NCBI GenBank assembly: GCA_902782665.1
Contig: CACZOA010000082.1
Coordinates: 1-64,000, forward strand
Source of the DNA: an uncultured Bacteroidales bacterium
GTDB lineage: Bacteria; Bacteroidota; Bacteroidia; Bacteroidales; Paludibacteraceae
Length of the DNA: 64,000 nucleotides
Direction: 5' to 3'
The notes below the pieces were generated by a model. It was given only the letters and a program-made list of their open reading frames with translations. It had not been told where the DNA came from and searched no databases. Made by a program: the position numbers and the translations under genes. This document shows, piece after piece, positions 53,516-61,586 of this stretch (the stretch's first letter is position 1; every line of letters starts with the position of its first letter).

Positions 53516-55069
53516 ATGGATACATTACAGGGAACAATATTATGGGCAGACGATGAGATCGATCTGCTAAAGGCACATATCATATTTTTGAAGCAGAAAG
53601 GATATGAGACAGATTGTGTGAATAATGGTCAGGATGCTGTGGAGGCGTGTAGAAATCGTCATTATGACATCGTTTTCCTTGACGAGAATATGCCAGGTAT
53701 GAATGGTTTGGAGGCACTTCAACAGATTAAGGAGATCGACAGCACTATTCCTGTAGTGATGATTACGAAGAGTGAGGAGGAGGATATTATGAATCAGGCT
53801 ATCGGTGCAAAAATCGCTGATTATTTGATCAAGCCTGTCAATCCGAATCAGATTCTTCTTACACTTAAAAAGAATATCAAAGCTCGTGAGATTATCTCAG
53901 AAGCTACAACAGATGGCTATCGTTCGGAGTTCGGAAAGATCGGTCTGCAGATCAACGATTCTTCATCTGTGGAGGATTATATGGAAGTCTACAAGAAACT
54001 CGTTTTCTGGGAATTGCAGCTTTCTGAATCTGCCGCGGATATGGATGAGATTCTTCTTATGCAGAAGGAGGAGGCAAATAGTGCTTTTGTTAAGTTTATA
54101 AAAAAGAATTACGAAAGTTGGTTTAAGGATGATTCAAACCGACCATTGATGAGCCAGGATGTTTTCAAGACGAAGGTGTTGCCGTTGCTCGACAATGGAG
54201 AGAAGGTATTCTTCGTGGTATTGGATAATTTCCGTTTTGACCAGTGGAGAATCATACGTGAATTGCTAAGCACAAATTTTGTTGTGGAGACGGAGGATTT
54301 GTATTGCAGTATGTTGCCAACAAGCACGCAGTACAGTCGAAATGCGATTTTCTCTGGTTTGTTGCCGTTGCAGATTAAAGAGATGTATCCTCAATACTGG
54401 GTTGAGGAAGAGGATGAAGATAGCAAAAACAAGTTTGAGGAGGAGCTGATAGGTACATTCTTCCAACGCTACCGTCGCAAATTCAAATATTCATATGCTA
54501 AGATTGTGGACTCTTCATTTGCGTCCAAATATGTGTCTGAATTGAAAAAATTGAAAGACAACGATTTGAATGTGGCTGTTTTCAACTTCGTCGATATGCT
54601 TTCACATGCCAGAACAGACAGTAAGATGATTCGTGAACTCGCGTCGACTGATGCCGCTTACAGATCATTGACAAAGACATGGTTCCAACATTCAGCTATC
54701 AAAGAGTTCTTTGAGGCAGTGAAGAATATGGGCTATAAAGTGGTGCTGACTACAGACCACGGAACCATCCATGTGCGTAATGCAATAAAGGTGGTGGGCG
54801 ACAAGAACACCAATACTAATTTGCGTTACAAGGTCGGCAAGAACTTGAATTATAATCCGAAAGAGGTTTTTGAAATACGTAAGCCAGAATCAATAGGACT
54901 TCCATCACCTAATGTAAGTTCAGCATATATTTTCGCATGTAATTCAGATTTCTTCGCATATCCTAACAATTACAACTATTACGTCTCATACTATAAGAAC
55001 ACATTCCAGCATGGAGGCGTGTCGATGGAGGAGATATTCTTGCCATTGGTTGTGATGAAAGGAAAATAA
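53516..55069 (+). CDS. porX: PorX-type response regulator with PglZ domain
   Basis: A 517-residue cytoplasmic regulator of the T9SS. The receiver domain (about 5-123) has the acidic pair Asp12-Asp13, phospho-acceptor Asp56 in VFLDENMPGMNG, and the Lys in DYLIKPVNP. A helical linker follows. The C-terminal part is a PglZ/alkaline-phosphatase-like domain with VVLDNFRFDQWR, the candidate nucleophile region LPTSTQYSRNAIFSG (Thr269/Thr271), DMLSHAR and the metal site TTDHGTIHV (Asp414, His415). In Porphyromonas PorX works with the kinase PorY and controls T9SS genes and nucleotide second messengers. It forms a two-gene unit with porW here; porY is not in the window. Confidence 0.95.
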   Translation: MDTLQGTILWADDEIDLLKAHIIFLKQKGYETDCVNNGQDAVEACRNRHYDIVFLDENMPGMNGLEALQQIKEIDSTIPVVMITKSEEEDIMNQAIGAKIADYLIKPVNPNQILLTLKKNIKAREIISEATTDGYRSEFGKIGLQINDSSSVEDYMEVYKKLVFWELQLSESAADMDEILLMQKEEANSAFVKFIKKNYESWFKDDSNRPLMSQDVFKTKVLPLLDNGEKVFFVVLDNFRFDQWRIIRELLSTNFVVETEDLYCSMLPTSTQYSRNAIFSGLLPLQIKEMYPQYWVEEEDEDSKNKFEEELIGTFFQRYRRKFKYSYAKIVDSSFASKYVSELKKLKDNDLNVAVFNFVDMLSHARTDSKMIRELASTDAAYRSLTKTWFQHSAIKEFFEAVKNMGYKVVLTTDHGTIHVRNAIKVVGDKNTNTNLRYKVGKNLNYNPKEVFEIRKPESIGLPSPNVSSAYIFACNSDFFAYPNNYNYYVSYYKNTFQHGGVSMEEIFLPLVVMKGK

Positions 55070-55076
55070 ATATTAA

Positions 55077-55107
55077 AGAGACGTTGCGTGTGACGTCTCT
55101 TTTTTTG
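55077..55107 (+). terminator. Terminator after porX
   Basis: AGAGACGT (55077-55084) and ACGTCTCT (55093-55100) form a perfect 8-bp stem with an 8-base loop, followed by six T. The T run also supplies the TTTG of the rsmA promoter. Confidence 0.9.
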
Positions 55108-55135
55108 TGGTTTTCCGCAAATTATATTATCTTTG
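55104..55135 (+). promoter_or_regulatory. Bacteroidota-type promoter for rsmA
   Basis: TTTG at 55104-55107 and TATCTTTG at 55128-55135 have a 20-base spacer. The rsmA start at 55155 is 20 bases after the box. This also rules out an upstream GTG/ATG start, since that would lie before the promoter's -7 box. Confidence 0.8.
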
Positions 55136-55154
55136 CACCGCAATTCTGAAAAAG

Positions 55155-55937
55155 ATGAAAGTTACACCAAAAAAAGCTCTTGGACAGCATTTCCTAAAAG
55201 ATCTCAACATTGCTCAACGCATTGCTGAGACGATTGATCTTGGAGGTGGAATGCCGGTGTTGGAAATCGGTCCGGGCATGGGTGTGCTCACTCAGTTCCT
55301 GCTTCAGAACAAGGAGATTGATCTTACTTGTGTGGAGTTGGATTCAGAATCAGTGACTTATCTTTTAGCCAATTTCCCAGAACTTAATGGTCGCATAATA
55401 GAGGGCGACTTTCTTAAAATGAACCTTGACGAGATGTATAAGGGAGAGTTCTGTGTGATTGGAAATTTTCCTTATAACATTTCAAGCCAGATATTCTTCA
55501 AGGTCCTTGATCACAAGGACAAGATTCCCATTTGTGCGGGAATGATTCAGAAGGAGGTGGCAGAGCGAATGGCGTCGAAGCCTGGTACTAAGGCTTACGG
55601 AATATTGAGTGTGCTTGTGCAGGCATACTATGATATAGAATATCTGTTTACAGTTCACGAGAATGTGTTCGACCCACCCCCGAAAGTCAAATCGGCAGTG
55701 ATTAGAATGCGACGCAATGACACAAAGAAAATCGATTGTGATGAGGATTTGTTCATTAAAGTCGTGAAGACAGCATTCAACCAACGACGCAAGATGATGC
55801 GTAATTCGTTGCAGGCTATGCTTGGTCAAGGACATCCTTTGCTTGCTGACCCTGTCTTTATGAAGCGTCCCGAACAACTTAGCGTGGCTGAGTTTGTGGA
55901 TCTCACAAACCTTATCGCTAAGAATATCAATGCCTGA
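55155..55937 (+). CDS. rsmA: 16S rRNA dimethyladenosine transferase
   Basis: Dimethylates two adjacent adenosines (A1518 and A1519 in E. coli numbering) in the last hairpin of 16S rRNA. It has 260 residues from the ATG at 55155, which gives the normal start MKVTPKKALGQHFLKD. SAM-binding motif I is VLEIGPGMGVLT and the acidic ribose contact is CVELDSESV. The catalytic motif IV is NFPYN (NLPY/NIPY in many species). A C-terminal helical domain contains FNQRRKMMRNSL. Loss of this enzyme gives kasugamycin resistance in model species. Downstream is corA on the same strand. Confidence 0.96.
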   Translation: MKVTPKKALGQHFLKDLNIAQRIAETIDLGGGMPVLEIGPGMGVLTQFLLQNKEIDLTCVELDSESVTYLLANFPELNGRIIEGDFLKMNLDEMYKGEFCVIGNFPYNISSQIFFKVLDHKDKIPICAGMIQKEVAERMASKPGTKAYGILSVLVQAYYDIEYLFTVHENVFDPPPKVKSAVIRMRRNDTKKIDCDEDLFIKVVKTAFNQRRKMMRNSLQAMLGQGHPLLADPVFMKRPEQLSVAEFVDLTNLIAKNINA

Positions 55938-56034
55938 TTTCATGTCGGTGTCTCGGCCGACAATTAGAGAGCGCAAATCTAATTGATTAATTCAAACTGT
56001 TGCAGCGTCGCAGTGGTTTGTAAAACAAATTGTT

Positions 56035-56988
56035 ATGCCAGTTTCTGAGGTTAGATTGTTTTATTTCGAGAACAATCGCTTGAAAGTAGCAAAGGATATT
56101 AAAATTTTGAAGGAGATTCCTCTTTCAGATTTTGTTTGGATTGACCTTGTAAATGTTGCTCCTGAAACGGAGAGTGAACTTGAGCATTTCTTGAAAATCT
56201 ATATCCAGGAGGAAGAAGAGATTGAAGAGATCGAGATTTCTTCTCGTTTTATTGAGACACAGGATACACTAGTCGCCAACTCGAATTTTATGCTTGATTC
56301 GTTTGAGAATGAGCCGGTATCTTTCATCCTGAAGAACAAGATTCTTGTTTCGGTGCGTGACAACAAACTAAAATCTTTTGATGAGACCGTCAAGAAGATG
56401 TTTGCTAATCCTCGTAATTTCCCGTCGGGCGATCATATTCTTTGTGCTCTTATGGAGACGCGAGTCGATTATGATGCCGATATGATCGAGTATGTGACGA
56501 ATGAGATTTCTGAGCTTTCTAAAACGATGACTGTGGCTGAAGATATTGATGAGGATATCCTTTTGGAAATCAAGAACCTTCAGGAAAAAATCATGCATCT
56601 GCGAGAAAATTCCATTGATAAACAGCGTGTCGTCTCGAATATTCTTCGTAGTGAATTGTTCTCGAAAGAGTTGCTTCCTAGAATGAGTATGGTTATCAAG
56701 GATATAAATTCTTTGATCGAACATACAAAGTTTGGTTTCGACCGTCTTGACTATTTGCAGGATACATTCCTCGGTTTGGTAAACATTGAGCAGAATAAGA
56801 TCATCAAGATATTTACGATTGTGAGTGTCCTTTTTATGCCACCTACTTGGATCGCAAGTATTTTTGGTATGAATTTCAACATCATCCCGATGGCAGATAA
56901 TCCGTATGGATTCTGGCTCTCAATTGGAATCATGCTGATTGCATCGATAGTCGTACTGCTCTTTTTCAAAAAGAAAAATTTATTGTGA
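56035..56988 (+). CDS. corA: CorA-family magnesium/cobalt transporter
   Basis: A 317-residue inner-membrane channel for Mg2+ (and Co2+ or Ni2+). A large cytoplasmic domain (about 1-250) is rich in acidic residues (EEEEIEEIE), with the long helix before the pore. Two membrane helices follow at the end (about 255-280 and 290-312), and the pore signature GMN sits in SIFGMNFNIIPM. A basic tail KKKNLL ends the protein. The expected MPxT-type sequence appears as FMPPTW. Length is typical. It stands between rsmA and a strong terminator, about 100 bases after the rsmA stop. Confidence 0.95.
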   Translation: MPVSEVRLFYFENNRLKVAKDIKILKEIPLSDFVWIDLVNVAPETESELEHFLKIYIQEEEEIEEIEISSRFIETQDTLVANSNFMLDSFENEPVSFILKNKILVSVRDNKLKSFDETVKKMFANPRNFPSGDHILCALMETRVDYDADMIEYVTNEISELSKTMTVAEDIDEDILLEIKNLQEKIMHLRENSIDKQRVVSNILRSELFSKELLPRMSMVIKDINSLIEHTKFGFDRLDYLQDTFLGLVNIEQNKIIKIFTIVSVLFMPPTWIASIFGMNFNIIPMADNPYGFWLSIGIMLIASIVVLLFFKKKNLL

Positions 56989-57064
56989 TTTTGGTTGACG
57001 ACGGTATGTCTTGATTCAATCAGTTGATAATCAACAATAGATAAACTAGAATTACCATATATAT

Positions 57065-57112
57065 AACCGTTTCTGAGATTAATCATTTGATTTTGACTCA
57101 GAAACGGTTTTT
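57065..57112 (+). terminator. Strong terminator after corA
   Basis: AACCGTTTCTGAG and CTCAGAAACGGTT form a perfect 13-bp stem around a 20-base loop, followed by TTTTTT. It lies about 75 bases downstream of corA. Confidence 0.9.
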
Positions 57113-57239
57113 TATTGGGAAGTGTACAGATGTCATGTGGAAAATAGTCGAAAGAGATCCGAAAAAATATTTTGTTTAGTAAAAAGAATTATATTTGACC
57201 AATAAATCGAATTTTATATATGCCTATTGATTTCCGTAT

Positions 57240-58433
57240 ATGAAACATATATTTGTTATTCTTTTCTCTTTATTTACTGTACAAATCTGTTTATCTGTGG
57301 AACCTGTTGACACTGTGAAGTGGGTGAATGATGTTTTGATGAACTGTGAAGTGCAGAAAGACAGTGATTTGGATTCTGCTTTAGTTATTGTTCAAAAATC
57401 TCCTAAAAAAGAATATAAAAAGGCATTGTATAAATTTACTAATTTGATAATCAAAGAACAAACAGATTCCAAACGTCAGAAACTTTTTTTTCTTGCATTG
57501 ATGGCTTACAATGATATGTGGTCATGTAATTGCATTAATCATGGAATTACTTGTTCGAAGTACTATTCTTCTGTGTCAAAAAGTTTTTGTGATGTTTACG
57601 ATGAAAATGTAAATCCGTTATATGCACCATTAAGATTTAAGTTTGATACACCGAGTTTCATCACAGATTCTTTTGTTTTGGATAAGTCAAATATTAATGA
57701 TTTTGTGGAGAAATGGATGGCTTATTCCTCAGATTTGAATGAGAGGGATAAAAACAACTTTATTAATCAGAAGATTCAGGAATTTTATCAATGGAAAGAA
57801 AATCTTAATGATGAAGCATACACAAAAAATTGTAAAGAATTGGATAGCCTTAAATCTGCAAGAAAACGAAAGAATCGAGAGCGGATTTTTGATTTGGAAG
57901 ATAGAATTCAAACATATTTAGAAGGGAAAAAATCGAATGTATGTGTTATGCCACGCACTATCGATATCTGTTATACAAGTGATTCTTTCGCTAGTATAAA
58001 AGAAACTTATGAATCAGAGGCTCCATTGCTTTTGGGTTGGTTGGGTAATATAAAAATGGACAGTCTTACTGTTGTGGTTCCATACTTGACGGAATTTAGT
58101 CATAAGAAGTTTTCAAATGAAGAAGGTGGAGTCAACCTGTTCTTGATGGATACTCATATTAACAATATATTGGGAAAATATGCTGATGATTCACAGGAAA
58201 AATACAATGAATTAATGGATCTGTTTCATGTATATATTGATTCTGCTGATTCTTTTTTTAATGGTTCTTTTAATAGCACAATATATCCGATTTATTATCC
58301 GATTATTTCCAATATTTATTGTTTCCCAGACGGAATTGTAATTCGAGCCAGATATTCAAGTTCAGGATTTAATGTCTTTTTCCCTAATGATAAAAATGCA
58401 GAAGTAGAGATTTTTGGCGGGTGGGTTGAATGA
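57240..58433 (+). CDS. Secreted protein of unknown function
   Basis: A 397-residue protein with a clear signal peptide (about 1-19, MKHIFVILFSLFTVQICLS). I recognise no family. The mature part begins with helices (about 25-110) that include a Cys cluster (DMWSCNCINHGITC), then a charged helical segment about 160-225 (KELDSLKSARKRKNRERIFD). The last part, rich in Ile, Tyr and Phe (about 240-397), may form a beta domain (FPDGIVIRARYSSSGFNVFF). No lipobox and no T9SS sorting domain are visible, so it is probably periplasmic. It stands alone upstream of the barrel-S41 cassettes, with about 200 bases of featureless A/T-rich sequence after it. Confidence 0.7.
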   Translation: MKHIFVILFSLFTVQICLSVEPVDTVKWVNDVLMNCEVQKDSDLDSALVIVQKSPKKEYKKALYKFTNLIIKEQTDSKRQKLFFLALMAYNDMWSCNCINHGITCSKYYSSVSKSFCDVYDENVNPLYAPLRFKFDTPSFITDSFVLDKSNINDFVEKWMAYSSDLNERDKNNFINQKIQEFYQWKENLNDEAYTKNCKELDSLKSARKRKNRERIFDLEDRIQTYLEGKKSNVCVMPRTIDICYTSDSFASIKETYESEAPLLLGWLGNIKMDSLTVVVPYLTEFSHKKFSNEEGGVNLFLMDTHINNILGKYADDSQEKYNELMDLFHVYIDSADSFFNGSFNSTIYPIYYPIISNIYCFPDGIVIRARYSSSGFNVFFPNDKNAEVEIFGGWVE

Positions 58434-58636
58434 TTTTAGTTTTGTAACTTTTTGATATTTAGAATACTATTGTGATATTTGAAAATCTTAGATGATTTTT
58501 TTCCTCACATTTTGATTTTTCTCCCACAATATTTTTTAGACTGTTTCCGTTTTAATGTTAGAAAGAGATATAGTACTATTGACCTTTTTTAATGAAGAAA
58601 TATTGAGTTTGTTTAATTTTATTTTTGACATTAAAA
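58434..58636. other. A/T-rich intergenic gap, nothing recognised
   Basis: No open frame or strong hairpin. TATTTTTG at 58620-58627 resembles a -7 box but lies only 9 bases before the start codon and has no TTTG partner at a suitable distance. Confidence 0.45.
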
Positions 58637-59506
58637 ATGGAAAGAATTGTTTGTGTTTTGTCATTTTGCTTAGTCTTTTTGACAACTGTGTTTGCAGAAG
58701 ATACCCCCGATTCTTTATCTGTAAAGAATGACATTGGGTTGTCTAAAAATTTTTCGTTTGGTTTAGGTTTTGGAAGAGAGAATCATCATGTTTCGTATCT
58801 TTCTCCATTGCTTTATTCTGGTACTCCTGTTGAAATCTGGGCAGAAAGAATCAACAGAAAGAGTAAGGGTGACAATGATTTCTATAGTCTGACGAATCTT
58901 CGTTTACATAAATGTAGCCTTTCGGCATTAAATAAAGAGAACAAGATGGATGCCAGTTATATTACATTTGAATATCATTATTTTTATGATTGGAAACTGG
59001 CTCCGAATTTCCACATGCTTTGTGGAGCGTATTCAGGTGGAGAATTTGGGGGTGATATGATGACGTCTAAGTTATGGGTTGGTAACAACCCAAATTATCT
59101 TCGTGCAGAAGTCGATCTTTTGGGTTTGTCTTTCCGTCCAACTTTGTGTGTCAAGACAAAACGTCGTGTGATTAAGATCTCCAATCAGTTCGACCTTCGA
59201 TTGGCAGGTTTGTCTTATACTCCTACATATACTCAGCTTTATTTAGATGGTAATGACATGTCGGAGTATATTGATTTTAATTCATTCTCTGAAAAAATCC
59301 GTTTTGCTAATAAATTCACTGTAGATCTACCGCTCCGTAAAACGACGCTACGTCTTGGTATGTTGGTAGAACGTTCCAAGTCGAATATCAATATGATCGA
59401 CAATCGTACTTTGAATGTTCAGGCTCTTGTCGGTTTCTCATTCGACTATCTGACAAAATCAGGAAGACTTAATAAAAATTCACAGTTAAAAACAATTTTT
59501 GAGTAA
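58637..59506 (+). CDS. Predicted outer-membrane barrel protein, cassette copy 1 (DUF3316-like)
   Basis: A 289-residue exported protein with a signal peptide (about 1-20, ending TTVFAE). It then has FSFGLGFGRENHHVSYLSPLLYSG, a sequence type I associate tentatively with DUF3316 of Bacteroidales. Alternating aromatic strands follow: YITFEYHYFYDWKLAPNFHM, GLSFRPTLCVKTKRRVIKIS, PTYTQLYLDG, and near the end TLRLGMLVERSKSNINMIDNRTLNV. A barrel in the outer membrane is likely. The ATG at 58637 is used rather than a TTG 12 bases upstream. It is followed 5 bases later by the S41 lipoprotein, and the pair is repeated at 60726-62621. Confidence 0.75.
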   Translation: MERIVCVLSFCLVFLTTVFAEDTPDSLSVKNDIGLSKNFSFGLGFGRENHHVSYLSPLLYSGTPVEIWAERINRKSKGDNDFYSLTNLRLHKCSLSALNKENKMDASYITFEYHYFYDWKLAPNFHMLCGAYSGGEFGGDMMTSKLWVGNNPNYLRAEVDLLGLSFRPTLCVKTKRRVIKISNQFDLRLAGLSYTPTYTQLYLDGNDMSEYIDFNSFSEKIRFANKFTVDLPLRKTTLRLGMLVERSKSNINMIDNRTLNVQALVGFSFDYLTKSGRLNKNSQLKTIFE

Positions 59507-59511
59507 GAATC

Positions 59512-60552
59512 ATGAAAAAGATATTTGTTGGTATTTTTGTGGCTGTCGTATCCACTTTCGTCGCATGCGATGATGATTTGAAATACGACATGGATACCGT
59601 CTACGATTACGAGACCAATTTTGAATTTCTGTGGAAAGAGTTCGATCAGAAGTATAGTATGTTCGGCTATAAGAAAGATTCGATTAAGGATTGGAATGCT
59701 GTCCATGATGAATATCTGACTTATGTTAGAAACTGTAAGAACGAGGTTGAGTTGTTCGATGTCTTGGCGGCTATGCTGAATGAACTTAAAGACGGACATG
59801 TCAATCTGTTGTCTTCATTTGACATTTCAAGCTATGATTTTGAAGATGATTATCCATCTGATATAGATTATGGTATATTGTCCAACGACAGATACCTTGG
59901 AAAAAACAGTCGTCGCAGCGCAGGTTTTAAGTATAAGACTTTACGAGAAGGAAAGGTCGGATATATACGATATGCTGATTTTAATGAGGATTTCACATCA
60001 TCACAATTGGATTTTATATTGACCTCATTTGAAAATACAGATGGCTTGATCATAGATGTCAGAAGCAATTATGGAGGAACCCTTATTAATGTTGATGAAT
60101 TTGTATCTCATTTTGTTGATGATCCTTACATTGCGTATCATACAATCTATAAAAAAGGGGTAGGTCATTCTGATTTTTCTTCTCCGGTATCCAATACGAT
60201 CTATCCAGCCAATAATGGTGTCATTTATAGAAAACCTGTTTATGTCCTTGTTGACAGAGGTTGTTTCAGTGCCACAAACTGTTTCGCATTTTCGATAAAG
60301 GGATTGCCACGAGTGACTCTCCTTGGAGGAAAGACGGGTGGTGGAGCTGGTGCTCCAATGGTGACGGAACTTCCTAATGGTTGGACAGCCCGATTCTCTG
60401 GTACTATAATTTTGGATAAAGATAAGCAGATTGCTGAATTTGGCGTGGATCCGGATATTGAACTGCATCTTGATAAGGATTTGGCTTATACTCAGGGATT
60501 GGATAATATTATCGAGACCGCTTGTGATTATATAGAAGGTGTTGTTAAATAA
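59512..60552 (+). CDS. S41-family serine peptidase lipoprotein, cassette copy 1
   Basis: A 346-residue lipoprotein: lipid Cys19 followed by DDDLKYD, consistent with surface export. The N-terminal helical domain is typical of Bacteroidota S41 proteins (NFEFLWKEFDQKYSMF, ELKDGHVNLLSS). The C-terminal peptidase domain starts GKVGYIRYADF and contains DGLIIDVRSNYGGTL, the candidate nucleophile Ser253 in DRGCFSATNCFAF, and LLGGKTGGGAGAPM. I see no PDZ domain between the two parts, and the usual GKG lysine of carboxy-terminal processing peptidases is not present, so the general base is unclear. It is 5 bases after the barrel gene, so they are almost surely co-translated. Confidence 0.87.
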   Translation: MKKIFVGIFVAVVSTFVACDDDLKYDMDTVYDYETNFEFLWKEFDQKYSMFGYKKDSIKDWNAVHDEYLTYVRNCKNEVELFDVLAAMLNELKDGHVNLLSSFDISSYDFEDDYPSDIDYGILSNDRYLGKNSRRSAGFKYKTLREGKVGYIRYADFNEDFTSSQLDFILTSFENTDGLIIDVRSNYGGTLINVDEFVSHFVDDPYIAYHTIYKKGVGHSDFSSPVSNTIYPANNGVIYRKPVYVLVDRGCFSATNCFAFSIKGLPRVTLLGGKTGGGAGAPMVTELPNGWTARFSGTIILDKDKQIAEFGVDPDIELHLDKDLAYTQGLDNIIETACDYIEGVVK

Positions 60553-60579
60553 CCGATAGTTATTGTTTGTTTTTCCAAG

Positions 60580-60626
60580 AACGTCAGAGAGTTTCTATTA
60601 AAAGGATTCTTCTGGCGTTTTTTTAT
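60580..60626 (+). terminator. Terminator between cassette copies
   Basis: AACGTCAGAGAG and CTTCTGGCGTT can pair over about 11 positions with two wobbles around a 17-base loop, followed by a run of T. It lies 28 bases after the first S41 gene. Confidence 0.65.
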
Positions 60627-60725
60627 TATTTTCAACCAGAATGATTTTGGATTCCTCATTAGTTGTGTGATTTTTTTATTTCTTGAAAAAATACTAATTT
60701 TGTTGTGTTTTTGATTTGTTTGAAA

Positions 60726-61580
60726 ATGAGGAAATTTGTTTTTGTAATCTCATTCATATTTTTCTTTTTGACGACGTTGCTAGCACAAACGTCGGATTCA
60801 GCATCTGTTAGACTTGGGAATCGTGCTTTTGGATTGGGTTTCGGAAGAGAGAGACATCATGTTTCGTTTCTGTCTCCATTGCTTTATTATGGTAATACGT
60901 ATGAGTTTTGGAATGAGACAATCAAATGTCAATCGGTTGGAAAAAGAGATTTCTATAGCTTGGTGAATAATCGCGTCAGCATGACTTATATGATGCCGAC
61001 AAATGAGTCGACGGATATGAGTTCCTACTATGATGTGTTTGAATATCATCATTTTTATGATTGGAAAATGACTCCTAAATTCCACATGCTTTGTGGTGCG
61101 TACACTGGTTTTGAGTTTGGAGCGGATCTGTTGTTCAGCAATTCAAATAATCCTATTTACATACGTGCTGATTGGAGTCTGTTGGGATTGTCGTTCCGCC
61201 CTACATTATGTGTCCGGACAAAACGTCGTCTGATCAAATTCTCGGATCAGTTGGATCTCCGTTTGGCAGGAATCGTTTTTTCTCCAACATACACTCAGCT
61301 TTATTATGATTTGACGTTGGAAGAGTATGATAAAACTGAATTCCTTGACTTTAATTCATTGTCGGAGAAGATTCGTTTCTCAAATAAACTGATGATAGAA
61401 TTGCCTCTTCGTAGGACTACATTGCGTCTTGGCATGTTGTTTGAACGCTCGAAATCCATGATCCATAAGATCGACAATCGTACGACCAGTGTCCAGGCTC
61501 TTGTAGGTTGGTCGTATGATTATTATAATATTAAAGGAAGACTCAACAGAGATTCAAGGTTTACAACAGTATTTGAATAA
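60726..61580 (+). CDS. Predicted outer-membrane barrel protein, cassette copy 2 (DUF3316-like)
   Basis: A 284-residue paralogue of the product at 58637. The signal peptide ends LLAQ (about 1-20). Long blocks are shared: FGLGFGRERHHVSFLSPLLYYG, FEYHHFYDWKMTPKFHML, GLSFRPTLCVRTKRRLIKFS, QLDLRLAGIVFSPTYTQLYY and TTLRLGMLFERSKSMIHKID. Sequence differs mainly in segments expected to be loops (about 60-90 and 205-220). The ATG at 60726 begins the signal peptide; a GTG 21 bases upstream in frame adds only MFLICLK. It is 6 bases before the second S41 gene. Confidence 0.75.
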   Translation: MRKFVFVISFIFFFLTTLLAQTSDSASVRLGNRAFGLGFGRERHHVSFLSPLLYYGNTYEFWNETIKCQSVGKRDFYSLVNNRVSMTYMMPTNESTDMSSYYDVFEYHHFYDWKMTPKFHMLCGAYTGFEFGADLLFSNSNNPIYIRADWSLLGLSFRPTLCVRTKRRLIKFSDQLDLRLAGIVFSPTYTQLYYDLTLEEYDKTEFLDFNSLSEKIRFSNKLMIELPLRRTTLRLGMLFERSKSMIHKIDNRTTSVQALVGWSYDYYNIKGRLNRDSRFTTVFE

Positions 61581-61586
61581 TGAGTT

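Noticed and set aside
55107..55154. Longer rsmA reading frame from 55107
   Set aside because: It would start upstream of the -7 promoter box at 55128-55135, and the extra residues have no family similarity.
57171..57197. Promoter for the unknown gene at 57240 (TTTG and TATATTTG)
   Set aside because: The spacer is only 15 bases, outside the usual 19-21.
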